Positions 1 to 8,730 of a DNA stretch of 64,000 bases are shown in pieces. Both the position numbers and the translations under genes were made by a program. The notes under the pieces are model-generated. The model did no database searches. It was not told where the DNA came from and was given only the letters and a program-made list of their open reading frames with translations. Position 1 is the first letter of the stretch, and every line of letters starts with the position of its first letter. Source of the DNA: an uncultured Algibacter sp. (GTDB taxonomy: Bacteria; Bacteroidota; Bacteroidia; Flavobacteriales; Flavobacteriaceae); the NCBI RefSeq assembly GCF_947495925.1, contig NZ_CANMAU010000001.1, forward strand, positions 124,001 to 188,000, read 5' to 3'.

Positions 1-1
1 T

Positions 2-1417
2 AATAGCCCCAACCAACAGCACGTTCAATCATTCTACATGGATGAGTCTGAGGTAACAAACTTAATGTATGTTGAATATCTTGACTACATGAAGAAACTT
101 TACCCACCAGATGATGACCTATATAAAGAAATTTATAAAGGAATTTTACCTGACACTCTTGTTTGGAGAAATCGTCTTGGTTTTAATGAAGTTATGACCG
201 ACAACTATTTAAGACATCCAGCATACGCTGAATATCCAGTAGTTGGAGTAAGTTGGATTCAAGCTGTTGAATATGCCAATTGGCGTACAGATCGTGTTAA
301 TGAATTGAATTTACAGAGAAATGGATATCGAGATATTAATGTCTCTGAGATGGATCCTGAAAATTACTTCAACACAAGTAGATACCAAGTAGACCCAAGT
401 GCATATGACACAGGAGATACTGATGGTAGAAGAAACAGAAATGTTAAAGTTGATGAAGATGGTAATGAAACTGGCGTTTATGCTTCTATGGAAACGGGAG
501 TAATTGGACCAAAATACCGACTACCAACTGAAACAGAATGGGAATATGCTGCTTTAGGTCTGAGTGAATTAAGAAGTTACAATCTATATCGTGGACGTAA
601 AAAATATCCATGGGACGGACAATATACACGTTCTGACAAACGTAAAATTAAAGGTGACCAATTAGCCAACTTTAAACAAGGTAAAGGTGATTATGGTGGT
701 ATAGCTGGATGGTCTGATGATGGAGCCGATATTACAAACGCTGTAAAGTCATACGAACCAAACGACTATGGATTATATGATATGGCAGGAAATGTTGCTG
801 AATGGGTAGCAGATGTTTACAGACCAATTATTGATGATGAATTTAATGATTTCAATTATTACCGTGGAAATGTATACACTAAAAACGCTATTAATGAAGA
901 TGGCACTGTAAAAGTTGTTACTTCTGATGATATTGTTTACGATACTTTGTCTAATGGTAAAGTTATTGCCAGAAATTTACCTGGTGAAATTGCTGAAATT
1001 CCTATTGATGAAAACGAAACATACTTAAGAACTAATTTCGATAAAAGTAACGCTGTTAACTTTAGAGATGGAGATAAACGTTCTTCTAGATACTTTGAGA
1101 GCTTTAACGATGATGAAACAGTAGACGGCTCTGATTCAGACACTAGAAAAATGTATAACTCTCCGAAGCATTCTATTTCAAGAGATTCTTTAGGAAATAT
1201 CGTAAGAGAATACGATAAACGAAATAATAGAACGTCTTTAATAAATGATGAAGTTAGAGTATACAAAGGAGGGTCATGGAAAGACAGAGAATACTGGTTA
1301 GATCCTGCTCAAAGACGTTATTTCCCTCAAGATATGGCAACCGACTATATTGGTTTTAGATGTGCCATGTCTAGAGTTGGCTCAAAAAGCAAGACTAAAA
1401 ACAAAAGCAAAAACTAA
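2..1417 (+). CDS. gldJ: Gliding motility lipoprotein GldJ (3' part; 5' end outside window)
   Basis: The reading frame is open from base 2, before the first ATG at 38, so the true N-terminus, with its signal and lipobox, lies upstream. About 471 residues are visible. They show the formylglycine-generating-enzyme/sulfatase-modifying fold typical of GldJ and GldK: GVSWIQAVEYANW near the start, RLPTETEWEYAA, YDMAGNVAEWVADVY, and the closing RVYKGGSWKD ... YIGFRCAMS. An acidic insertion of about 150 residues separates the last two motifs, as is usual in GldJ. In flavobacteria GldJ is an outer-membrane lipoprotein needed for gliding and T9SS function and for stability of GldK. The Lys/Ser/Asn-rich tail ends at 1417 and a terminator follows. 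Identification is by motif and context and is strong; GldK is the main alternative. Confidence 0.9.
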   Translation, partial: NSPNQQHVQSFYMDESEVTNLMYVEYLDYMKKLYPPDDDLYKEIYKGILPDTLVWRNRLGFNEVMTDNYLRHPAYAEYPVVGVSWIQAVEYANWRTDRVNELNLQRNGYRDINVSEMDPENYFNTSRYQVDPSAYDTGDTDGRRNRNVKVDEDGNETGVYASMETGVIGPKYRLPTETEWEYAALGLSELRSYNLYRGRKKYPWDGQYTRSDKRKIKGDQLANFKQGKGDYGGIAGWSDDGADITNAVKSYEPNDYGLYDMAGNVAEWVADVYRPIIDDEFNDFNYYRGNVYTKNAINEDGTVKVVTSDDIVYDTLSNGKVIARNLPGEIAEIPIDENETYLRTNFDKSNAVNFRDGDKRSSRYFESFNDDETVDGSDSDTRKMYNSPKHSISRDSLGNIVREYDKRNNRTSLINDEVRVYKGGSWKDREYWLDPAQRRYFPQDMATDYIGFRCAMSRVGSKSKTKNKSKN

Positions 1418-1436
1418 TAGCTTTTAATAGATATGT

Positions 1437-1467
1437 AAAAAAGTCCTAACTGAGTTAGGACTTTTTT
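1437..1467 (+). terminator. Rho-independent terminator after gldJ
   Basis: A perfect stem (AAGTCCTAAC / GTTAGGACTT) with a TGA loop is flanked by A and T runs. It begins 20 bases after the gldJ stop and precedes murF, so it probably separates the two genes. Confidence 0.85.
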
Positions 1468-1494
1468 TATACTTTTATTTAAAAATAATTTCCA

Positions 1495-2775
1495 TTGAAA
1501 ATAGATCAGATACACCATCTTTTTTTATCCTGTAATTCCGTATGTACAGACACAAGAGCTATTAAAGAAAATGATATGTTTTTCGCCCTAAAAGGCGACA
1601 ATTTTAACGGTAATTCATTTACTGAAAAAGCATTAGAATCAGGGGCAAAATATGCAATCATTGATGAAGCAAATTTTAAAATATCGGAAAGGACTATTTT
1701 AGTTAAAAACGTACTAAAAACATTGCAGGAACTTGCTGCATATCATAGATCATACTTAAATATTCCAATTATTGCGTTGACTGGTAGTAATGGAAAAACA
1801 ACCACTAAGGAACTCATCAATGCCGTATTATCGCAGAAGCATAAAACAACAGCTACTTTAGGAAATTTAAATAATCATATTGGGGTACCCCTTACTTTGT
1901 TATCAATGACGCCAACTACCGAAATAGGCATTGTTGAAATGGGGGCCAATCATCAAAAAGAAATAGAGTTTTTGTGTGATATTGCAAAGCCAGACTTTGG
2001 ATACATAACCAACTTTGGAAAAGCGCATTTAGAAGGTTTTGGAGGTATAGAAGGTGTTATAAAAGGAAAAAGTGAAATGTATGAATACCTAATTCCAAAC
2101 GATAAAACCGTATTTATAAATAGCTTAGACCAAATTCAAGTTCAACGAACAAAACATGCTCATAATATTTTCTCTTTTGGAAATTTAAATACAGATAATG
2201 TAAAAGTAAATTTTGTTAAGGCTGCCCCCTTTGTAAAGTGCGTTTACAATAATATAGAAATTAAAAGTCAACTCATTGGGGATTACAATTTTAATAATAT
2301 CGCTTCAGCTATAGCAATGGGGATTTACTTTAAGGTTGCTAATTCTAAGATAAAATCATCCATAGAGAATTATAGGCCTTCAAATAACCGTTCTCAAATT
2401 ATTGAAAAGGGAAGTTCCAAAATTATTCTAGATGCTTATAATGCAAACCCAACAAGCATGAATGCAGCTCTATTAAACTTCGAAAAACAACAGGGGCAAA
2501 AACTAGCTATTTTAGGAGATATGTTTGAGCTTGGAAAGGAAGCTGCTCAAGAACATCAAAACATTGCGGACCTTGCGATTTCTTTAAATATAGACCAGAT
2601 TATATTTGTTGGTGAACATTTCCATAAAACCAAACTTACCAATGAAAAAGCAAAAAAGTTTAAAACTTATGAAGACTTAAAAAACGATAGTGATCTTTAT
2701 AAAATAAAGCAAAATACCATTTTAATAAAAGGCTCTCGAGGGATGGCTTTGGAGCGCATATTGGAAGAGTTATAA
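1495..2775 (+). CDS. murF: UDP-N-acetylmuramoyl-tripeptide--D-alanyl-D-alanine ligase
   Basis: MurF adds D-Ala-D-Ala to UDP-MurNAc-tripeptide in cytoplasmic peptidoglycan precursor synthesis. The 426 residues match the usual Mur ligase length. Visible are the N-terminal CTDTRAIKENDMFFALKG motif (the MurE/MurF uracil-recognition region), the ATP-binding loop ALTGSNGKTTTKE near residues 94-106, EMGANHQKEI, YNFNNIASAIA, and DAYNANPTSM with AILGDMFELG, typical of MurF rather than MurE. The start is TTG at 1495: it gives the family's full N-terminus (MKIDQIHHLF), and no in-frame ATG lies close by upstream. The gene sits downstream of gldJ behind a terminator, so it probably has its own promoter. 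Confidence 0.93.
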   Translation: MKIDQIHHLFLSCNSVCTDTRAIKENDMFFALKGDNFNGNSFTEKALESGAKYAIIDEANFKISERTILVKNVLKTLQELAAYHRSYLNIPIIALTGSNGKTTTKELINAVLSQKHKTTATLGNLNNHIGVPLTLLSMTPTTEIGIVEMGANHQKEIEFLCDIAKPDFGYITNFGKAHLEGFGGIEGVIKGKSEMYEYLIPNDKTVFINSLDQIQVQRTKHAHNIFSFGNLNTDNVKVNFVKAAPFVKCVYNNIEIKSQLIGDYNFNNIASAIAMGIYFKVANSKIKSSIENYRPSNNRSQIIEKGSSKIILDAYNANPTSMNAALLNFEKQQGQKLAILGDMFELGKEAAQEHQNIADLAISLNIDQIIFVGEHFHKTKLTNEKAKKFKTYEDLKNDSDLYKIKQNTILIKGSRGMALERILEEL

Positions 2776-2785
2776 TTTCAAATAA

Positions 2786-2819
2786 AAAGTGCCTGTTTAA
2801 ATTAATAAACAGACACTTT
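2786..2819. terminator. Weak hairpin after murF
   Basis: An 11-base stem (GTGCCTGTTTA / TAAACAGACAC, one mismatch) flanked by A-rich and T-rich bases begins 11 bases after the murF stop. It may act as a weak terminator between the convergent murF and PAS-LuxR genes. Confidence 0.5.
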
Positions 2820-2885
2820 CTAATAAATTCTCCCTAAGAACTAATTAATAGCACTGTAAAGATGCAAGAATTTAGTGCTCCATGC

Positions 2886-2916
2886 AATACTCAAATTGAG
2901 TATTTTATTTTTTTTT
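2886..2916 (+). terminator. Candidate terminator with long T tract
   Basis: A seven-base perfect stem (AATACTC / GAGTATT, loop AAATT) runs into TTATTTTTTTTTT on the plus strand, about 110 bases downstream of murF. It fits a strong plus-strand terminator protecting the convergent gene. Confidence 0.65.
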
Positions 2917-2959
2917 CGACAAAATACACCACTTATAAGATAACAGGTGTTTCTAATTC

Positions 2960-3730
2960 CTAAAAAAGGTTCTTATTAATTTTTAACATACCCACCAATT
3001 CTCCCGTTGAGGATATGTTTAGTTTCCTTAATATATTTCTTCGGTGCGTATCTACAGTGTTAGAACTTATATTTAGTTTTTCTCCAATAACCTTACTAGA
3101 ATGATTCAAAACTAAAAGCCTTATAATATCTCGCTCACGATTGCTAATGCCTGCAGACAGAAGCTTTTGCGAAAAATTATTGAAGTAAACCGTTTCGTAT
3201 TCATCATTAATATTCAATAATTTTGCTGAAGCGCAAACCTGCATTTCAATTTCTCCTGATAATACTGTATAATGTGCAAGACCTATCACAGGTTTATCAT
3301 CCCCATCAAATTCAAGTGGTGTTGTATTCTGAACTATATTTACATATTCATCCTGAGAATTTTTAAACCTATAATTCCATGTGTAACTCATTCTGCCTCT
3401 ATCTTCAGTATTAATTTCATTTAAAGTAAAATTCATCAGTTCATTTAAGGCTTGCAACCATAATTCTAGATCATCTGGATGCATTCTACTCCAAAAATAG
3501 CGCATCCCCTTAGTTTTCATTTCACTTCCTTCCAGCCCTATACATGCCTTAAAATTTTTACTTATATACTCAAATGACAAATCTTGGGTGTTCGTAATGC
3601 AAAAGAATGTTGAACTATATGGCAAATAAGTATCTAGCTCAATTATCTTCTCAATATGTTTTTCAAGAGCGGGCCGATTATGAGATTTAAATATTTCCTT
3701 ATAAGCTTCTTTAATGCGCGTATTCGTCAT
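2960..3730 (-). CDS. PAS domain LuxR-type transcriptional regulator
   Basis: This 256-residue protein has a PAS-like N-terminal two thirds (residues about 40-150, with FFCITNTQDLSFEYISKNF and YTWNYRFKN...DEYVNIVQNTTPLEFD resembling a PAS fold and PAC stretch) and a C-terminal LuxR/GerE helix-turn-helix from about residue 196: SNRERDIIRLLVLNHSSK, then a recognition helix with NTVDTHRRNILRKL. No receiver domain precedes the DNA-binding domain, so any signal is probably sensed by the PAS domain. The gene stands alone, convergent with murF and followed by tRNA-Val upstream, so its targets cannot be inferred from neighbours. The class call is firm; ligand and regulon are unknown. Confidence 0.85.
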   Translation of the reverse strand: MTNTRIKEAYKEIFKSHNRPALEKHIEKIIELDTYLPYSSTFFCITNTQDLSFEYISKNFKACIGLEGSEMKTKGMRYFWSRMHPDDLELWLQALNELMNFTLNEINTEDRGRMSYTWNYRFKNSQDEYVNIVQNTTPLEFDGDDKPVIGLAHYTVLSGEIEMQVCASAKLLNINDEYETVYFNNFSQKLLSAGISNRERDIIRLLVLNHSSKVIGEKLNISSNTVDTHRRNILRKLNISSTGELVGMLKINKNLF

Positions 3731-3799
3731 TTACCAAAGGTTTTTTTAAAAATAACAAAAATCAAGTAAATAAAGCCTAAGCCCTTAACTTTAAAGCAT

Positions 3800-3829
3800 A
3801 AAAAAACCTGATGCATAACATCAGGTTTT
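3800..3829 (-). terminator. Terminator downstream of tRNA-Val
   Basis: The stem AAAACCTGATG / CATCAGGTTTT with a five-base loop, read on the minus strand, is followed by a run of seven T. It lies 14 bases beyond the 3' end of the tRNA gene, the expected place for its terminator. Confidence 0.85.
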
Positions 3830-3842
3830 CTTTTAATTCTGT

Positions 3843-3916
3843 GGGCGACAAGGGATTCGAACCCCTGACCCCTTGGGTGTAAACCAAGTGCTCTGAACCA
3901 ACTGAGCTAGTCGCCC
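3843..3916 (-). tRNA. tRNA-Val (anticodon TAC)
   Basis: The minus strand folds as a 74-base cloverleaf: acceptor GGGCGAC pairs with GTCGCCC, the D arm is GCTC...GAGC, the anticodon stem CTTGG/CCAAG encloses loop TTTACAC (anticodon TAC, reading GTA), and the T arm carries TTCGAAT. The 3' CCA is not encoded. A terminator follows directly. Confidence 0.96.
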
Positions 3917-3979
3917 TATTATTAGGAGGTGCAAATATAACCTAGTTTTTAAAACTGCAAAAGCTTTTTTAAAAAAAAA

Positions 3980-5197
3980 TCAAATTAATTCAGCAACAAC
4001 AAAAGTGCTTCCTCCAATAAAAATAAAATCATTAGATCCTGCTTTAGCAATAGCAGATTTATAAGCTTCATTTACAGAATTATAAGCTTTACCTTTTAGG
4101 TTATACTTTTCAAATTCATTCTTCAACGTTTCAGCATCCAACCCTCTTGGAATGTCTGGGCTACAAAAATAATATTTTGCTTTTTTCGGCAATAAATTCG
4201 CAATTGAGCTCAAATCCTTATCATTTACGACTCCAAAAACGATGTGAAGCAAATCAAATTTTTCATCCGCCAATTGTTTCATAACATGAATTAAACCTTC
4301 CTTATTATGCCCCGTATCACAAACAATCTTTGGGTTTTGATTTAAGACTTGCCAACGCCCTAGTAAACCTGTATTACCCACAACTCTATTTAAACCATTA
4401 ATCAATTGTTCTTCAGAAACATTATAGTCTTTTTTCCTAAGTTCCTTTATGGATTCAACAACTGTTTTTATATTTTTAGATTGGTAACTACCCGTTAAAT
4501 CAGATTTATAATCTTCCACTACTTCCTTATCCGCGAAAACTATTTCAGCTTCGTTTTTCTTGGCCAATTCCAAAAACACTGGTTTCGTTTCGGATTGAGT
4601 CTCACCTATAACTACAGGAACACTTGGTTTTATAATCCCCCCTTTCTCGAAAGCAATAGCTTCAAGCGTATTTCCTAAAAATTGAGTATGATCTAAACCT
4701 ATGTTCGTAATTACACAAACTTCAGGTATAATAATATTAGTCGAATCTAAACGCCCTCCCATACCAACTTCAATAACTGCTATATCAACCTTTTGCCTCG
4801 AGAAATAATCAAATGCCATGCCTACCGTCATTTCAAAAAAGGACAATTTATTCGTTTCAAAAAAAGCTTTATTTGTTTGGATAAAATCTACTACAAATTC
4901 CTTATTAACTTCCTCTCCGTTAATTTTAATTCGCTCTCTAAAATCCTTTAGATGTGGAGACGTATATAAACCAACCTTATAACCCGCCTCCTGTAAAACA
5001 GAAGCCAGCATATGACTTGTAGATCCCTTTCCATTCGTGCCAGCCACATGTATGGACTTAAAACCTTTCTCAGGGTTACCCAAATTATCTGCTAAAATTA
5101 AGGTGTTTGATAAATCTTTTTTAAAGGCTGTACTGCCTTGATTTTGATACATTGGAAGCTGAGAAAACATCCAATTTAGTGTATCTTGATACGTCAT
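3980..5197 (-). CDS. folC: Bifunctional folylpolyglutamate synthase/dihydrofolate synthase
   Basis: FolC adds glutamate to dihydropteroate and to folates in the cytoplasm. The 405-residue protein has the Mur-ligase-type ATP site HVAGTNGKGSTSHML near residues 50-64, GLYTSPHLKDFRERI, the metal/ATP motif AVIEVGMGGRLDSTN, TNIGLDHTQFLG, and the C-terminal domain with CDTGHNKEG. Length is normal. It begins only 3 bases after the TonB-like gene and is the last gene of an exbB-exbD-tonB-folC run, so it is probably co-transcribed; I see no functional link to TonB energisation. tRNA-Val lies just beyond its 3' end. Confidence 0.93.
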   Translation of the reverse strand: MTYQDTLNWMFSQLPMYQNQGSTAFKKDLSNTLILADNLGNPEKGFKSIHVAGTNGKGSTSHMLASVLQEAGYKVGLYTSPHLKDFRERIKINGEEVNKEFVVDFIQTNKAFFETNKLSFFEMTVGMAFDYFSRQKVDIAVIEVGMGGRLDSTNIIIPEVCVITNIGLDHTQFLGNTLEAIAFEKGGIIKPSVPVVIGETQSETKPVFLELAKKNEAEIVFADKEVVEDYKSDLTGSYQSKNIKTVVESIKELRKKDYNVSEEQLINGLNRVVGNTGLLGRWQVLNQNPKIVCDTGHNKEGLIHVMKQLADEKFDLLHIVFGVVNDKDLSSIANLLPKKAKYYFCSPDIPRGLDAETLKNEFEKYNLKGKAYNSVNEAYKSAIAKAGSNDFIFIGGSTFVVAELI

Positions 5198-5200
5198 GTA

Positions 5201-6049
5201 TTATTCACTTATTTTGAAATTCACACTAACAAAACCTATCTGTCGTGATGGCGCTTTAGAATCGGAAGGCCATTTATGGGATAATGCTATTTTCTTTGCT
5301 GGATCTAATAAACATTGTGCTGTGTTAGTAGTTCCTTTAACACCGGGAACGGCTTCAATTACATTTCCTTTTCGATTAACAACAATACGCACGATGACCA
5401 TTCCAGACTCATTACAATTTTGTGTAAGCCTTTTAAACGAAGCACCTCCCCTTCCATTCAATCCGTAACCAACACCTCCACTTCCAGAACCCTGCCCACC
5501 AAAATAACTTGCAGCATATGGATTACCATCTAACTGGCCTTTATCACCAGCTTGATTATCATTACCCTCGCTACCTATTTCAGTTCCTTCAGATTTACTT
5601 ACTCCACCTATCAAAGCATCCAACTTTTTTTTCTTCTCTTCCTGCTCTCGCTTTTCTTTTGCAACTCTATCCGCTTCCGCTTTTGCCTTAGCATCTGCAA
5701 TGGCTTTGGCTTTCGCTTCGGCTTCTTTTTGCTTCTTAATGGCAATAGCTTCAGAATTATCCTCGGTAAGAACTTCTTCTTTGGTTTCAGATGATTTTGA
5801 AGGCTCTGACTTTGAAACATCAGGTTGCGGAAGCTCTTCAATTTTTATTGGCTCAGACTTAACAGGTTTTAAAGGCTGTACTTTTCCTCTACCAACTGCC
5901 GAATTCCCGAAATTTACAGCTACACCATATTCCTCTGGTGGATCCATATAAGTTGTTCCAACCACAAACAATAAAAGCAACAATATTATAGCAATTAATG
6001 TTGTTAATTTTGCTGAATTGCGTTCATGTTTGGTTCTTAAATACTTCAT
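5201..6049 (-). CDS. TonB-family energy transducer
   Basis: This 282-residue protein has TonB architecture. A short cytoplasmic Lys/Arg-rich start precedes one transmembrane helix (about residues 16-35, TLIAIILLLLLFVVGTTY). A Pro/Lys/Glu-rich then strongly charged Lys/Ala/Glu region (about 60-145, possible helix or coiled coil) would span the periplasm, followed by a Gly-rich linker (GGQGSGSGGVGYGLNGRGG). The C-terminal domain (about 200-282) carries GMVIVRIVVNRKGNVIEA, a TonB C-terminal-like strand pattern. It follows exbB and exbD with 3-base spacing, which supports a role passing proton-motive energy to outer-membrane receptors or acting in a Tol-like complex. I do not assign a tonB symbol because genomes of this group carry several such transducers. 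Confidence 0.85.
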   Translation of the reverse strand: MKYLRTKHERNSAKLTTLIAIILLLLLFVVGTTYMDPPEEYGVAVNFGNSAVGRGKVQPLKPVKSEPIKIEELPQPDVSKSEPSKSSETKEEVLTEDNSEAIAIKKQKEAEAKAKAIADAKAKAEADRVAKEKREQEEKKKKLDALIGGVSKSEGTEIGSEGNDNQAGDKGQLDGNPYAASYFGGQGSGSGGVGYGLNGRGGASFKRLTQNCNESGMVIVRIVVNRKGNVIEAVPGVKGTTNTAQCLLDPAKKIALSHKWPSDSKAPSRQIGFVSVNFKISE

Positions 6050-6052
6050 TCT

Positions 6053-6445
6053 TTATTTAGGTTTTACTGCAAGTATAACCTTAAACTTATTTCTATTCGC
6101 AATGTCCATAACCTTAACCACATTCTCAACAGGCACAGATTTTTCCGCTCTTAAAACTATTGTTGGTTTATCTTTTGAAGACAGTGCAGCTAATAACTCA
6201 TTTTCTAAAACACTCTCACCAACGCGTTTTTGATCAATATAATAAGTCAAATCTTTTTTAATACTGACAGCAACAGATTTCTTATTCTCAGTTTTTCCAC
6301 TAGCTTTTGGCAATAAAATATCTATAGCATTTGTAGTAACCAAGGTTGAAGCAATCATAAAAAATATAAGTAATAAGAAAACAATATCTGTCATTGACGA
6401 CATATTGAATTCTGGAGTAACTTTATTTCTACCTCTAAAATTCAT
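6053..6445 (-). CDS. exbD: ExbD/TolR biopolymer transport protein
   Basis: This 130-residue ExbD/TolR protein has a short cytoplasmic N-terminus ending PEFNMSSMTD, a single transmembrane helix (about residues 18-38) holding the essential Asp of MTDIVFLLLIFFM, and a periplasmic domain of about 85 residues. It forms the inner-membrane proton channel with ExbB. It starts 1 base after exbB and is followed 3 bases later by the TonB-like gene, a standard motor operon. Confidence 0.92.
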   Translation of the reverse strand: MNFRGRNKVTPEFNMSSMTDIVFLLLIFFMIASTLVTTNAIDILLPKASGKTENKKSVAVSIKKDLTYYIDQKRVGESVLENELLAALSSKDKPTIVLRAEKSVPVENVVKVMDIANRNKFKVILAVKPK

Positions 6446-6446
6446 A

Positions 6447-7148
6447 TTAAGTAGGCTCGTTTAGGTGATCTAAAAACTCTAAAGAATTAGCTTCCATTTG
6501 ATACACCACTTTATCGGTTTTAACAACCAAATGATTATAGGCCATATAAGCAACAATTCCAACAATTAAACCAGCAACTGTAGTAGTCATTGCCGTATAT
6601 AAACCACTCGCTAACACATCCATCTGGATTGTTCCTCCTGCATTTGCTAATTCGAAAATAGCCAAAATCATTCCTATTACAGTTCCCAAAAACCCAATCA
6701 TTGGTGCTGCCCCAGAAATTGTAGCAAGAATACTCACGTTTTTTTCAAGACCGTAAATCTCCAATCGCCCAGCATTTTCTATAGCTGTATTAATATCTGC
6801 CAAAGGTTTTCCAATTCTAGAAATCCCTTTACCTATTAATCTGGATACTGGTGAATTGACCTGAGCACATAACATTTGAGCCGAATCAATTTTACCATTA
6901 CTAACATGGTCTTTTATTTGATTCATAAAATTAGCATCAACATTCGATGCTGCTTTAATGGCAAATATGCGTTCAAAATAAATATAAATAGCCCCTACGA
7001 GAAGTAAAAACAAAACAGCAATGATGACTTGACCTGCAAGCCCTCCACTACTAATTAATTCTATAATTGAAAGTGTTTTTTCAACTGATTCTTCATCAGT
7101 AATAACCTCCGCTCCGTCTTGAGCGTCTTGTATTAATGTACTTAGCAT
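6447..7148 (-). CDS. exbB: ExbB/TolQ/MotA proton-channel protein
   Basis: This 233-residue protein belongs to the MotA/TolQ/ExbB family. It has three transmembrane helices, at about residues 38-58, 138-165 and 175-200, with the family signature LATISGAAPMIGFLGTVIGM before helix two and AMTTTVAGLIVGIVAYMAYN in helix three. It forms the stator ring around ExbD and TonB. It is the first gene of the run to folC. A TATTTTTG sequence on the minus strand (7238-7245) matches the Bacteroidota -7 box and may be its promoter, though it sits about 90 bases upstream. Confidence 0.92.
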   Translation of the reverse strand: MLSTLIQDAQDGAEVITDEESVEKTLSIIELISSGGLAGQVIIAVLFLLLVGAIYIYFERIFAIKAASNVDANFMNQIKDHVSNGKIDSAQMLCAQVNSPVSRLIGKGISRIGKPLADINTAIENAGRLEIYGLEKNVSILATISGAAPMIGFLGTVIGMILAIFELANAGGTIQMDVLASGLYTAMTTTVAGLIVGIVAYMAYNHLVVKTDKVVYQMEANSLEFLDHLNEPT

Positions 7149-7252
7149 ATAATATTAAATGTATTGAATTGTATAACGTGCCTTTTACATTTAAAGTATA
7201 GTTATTTATATTCAACATCTATACTTTTTATGAATTTCAAAAATATATACTT

Positions 7253-8644
7253 TTAAATCAGACCTCTTATTACCATAAAGGCTGCTGAACCAACTAAGAA
7301 ACCAATTAAAGCAAGCCAAGATATTTTTTTAAGATACCAGAAAAAATCAATTTTCTCCATCCCCATAGCAACAACGCCTGCAGCAGAACCAATAATTAAC
7401 ATACTACCTCCTGTTCCTGCCGAAAATGCTATAAAATGCCATAACTGGTCATCTAGAGCTGCACTAAACATACCAAGACTTGCAGCAACTAATGGTACAT
7501 TATCAATCACCGCAGATCCAACTCCTAGCAATAACACTACTAAGTCTGATACTTTGGCACCAACTACTTCCGTTCCTATCATCGGAACACCTTCTTTTAA
7601 CGATAAGGCAAATCCGTATAAAGTACCTAAAGACTCTAAAGCAGCTACAGCCATTAAAATTCCTAAGAAGAATAATATACTAGGCAACTCAATTTTAGAT
7701 AACGAATGATGAACAGGGCTATGATGTGCATGCGCATCACTTTCCGCAGAATCATGGTCTGTCATACTGAATTTTGAACTACTATAAATCTCTGCAAATG
7801 TTGCCACAACACCTAAAGACAGCATCATACCTACATATGGAGGCAAGTGCGTAACAACTTTAAAAATTGGAACAAACACTATAGCTCCTAACCCCAAATA
7901 CAACATAGTTGCACTAAATTTACTCTTTGGCTTATCCTCAACAACTTCAACATCCAAATCCCCTTTAAACACAGGCAAAAATGTAGCTATAAATGTTGGT
8001 ACGACCATACACAAAAGTGAAGGTAAAAACAAAAAACCAAATAACTTTCCAGTTGAAACTTTATTACCAATCCAAAGCATTGTTGTTGTTACATCTCCAA
8101 TAGGAGACCAAGCTCCGCCCGCATTTGCCGCAATAATTATTAAACCAGCATACCAGATACGAATGTTTCTATCTTTCACTATTTTTTGCAATATAGAAAT
8201 CAGAACAATAGTAGCCGTTAAATTATCAATTATAGCTGATAAAATAAATGCAAGAACACCAAAAATCCATAATATCTTGCTCTTCTTTTTAGTCCTTATA
8301 AAACCTTTGATAGTAGAAAAACCATCAAAATAATCAATAATCTCAACAATAGTCATGGCTCCTAACAAAAACACCAATATTTCGGAAGTTTTACCTAAAT
8401 GGTGCAATAAAGTTTCCTCCATTAAATGCATCTTATCCTCATGACCGAGCAACCCAAAACCATCTATCAATGCATGTTCTCCAGAATCAAACCAATGAGG
8501 AAAACTCTCCAAACCTAATGCTATTAAGGCCCAACAAATAGCCATCATGACTAATGCGGGAATTAACTTATCAATTTTTATACTGTGCTCCAACGTAATA
8601 GCTAAGTAACCTATTACAAATACCAAAATAATTGCTGCTTCCAT
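7253..8644 (-). CDS. nhaD: NhaD-type Na+/H+ antiporter
   Basis: This 463-residue polytopic protein belongs to the NhaD family of the ion transporter superfamily. It shows many hydrophobic helices and conserved segments such as AIIDNLTATIVLISIL, IIIAANAGGAWSPIGDVTTTMLWIG and GVGSAVIDNVPLVAASLGMF, the paired DN and GDVTT motifs typical of NhaD. A His/Asp-rich loop (SAESDAHAHHSPVHH, about residue 300) may be cytoplasmic. It would expel Na+ in exchange for protons, fitting a marine host. It stands as its own unit between the dehydrogenase and exbB. Confidence 0.92.
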   Translation of the reverse strand: MEAAIILVFVIGYLAITLEHSIKIDKLIPALVMMAICWALIALGLESFPHWFDSGEHALIDGFGLLGHEDKMHLMEETLLHHLGKTSEILVFLLGAMTIVEIIDYFDGFSTIKGFIRTKKKSKILWIFGVLAFILSAIIDNLTATIVLISILQKIVKDRNIRIWYAGLIIIAANAGGAWSPIGDVTTTMLWIGNKVSTGKLFGFLFLPSLLCMVVPTFIATFLPVFKGDLDVEVVEDKPKSKFSATMLYLGLGAIVFVPIFKVVTHLPPYVGMMLSLGVVATFAEIYSSSKFSMTDHDSAESDAHAHHSPVHHSLSKIELPSILFFLGILMAVAALESLGTLYGFALSLKEGVPMIGTEVVGAKVSDLVVLLLGVGSAVIDNVPLVAASLGMFSAALDDQLWHFIAFSAGTGGSMLIIGSAAGVVAMGMEKIDFFWYLKKISWLALIGFLVGSAAFMVIRGLI

Positions 8645-8730
8645 AAATTAAGTGTTAAAAAAAAGTTGTTAAATAATTAATTGTTAATGTAATCTAAATT
8701 GGTACTTGTTTGTTTTGGTTTTTTCTGGCA

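Noticed and set aside
937-1266. Open frame on the minus strand within gldJ
   Set aside because: It mirrors the acidic insertion of gldJ in the reverse frame and resembles no known protein.
2861-2959. 33-codon frame on the plus strand between murF and the PAS-LuxR gene
   Set aside because: It runs through the T-rich terminator region (coding a Phe run) and has no promoter, so it is not supported as a gene.
5552-5951. Several overlapping open frames opposite the TonB-like gene
   Set aside because: They are products of the low-complexity Lys/Ala/Glu region read on the other strand; not convincing genes.
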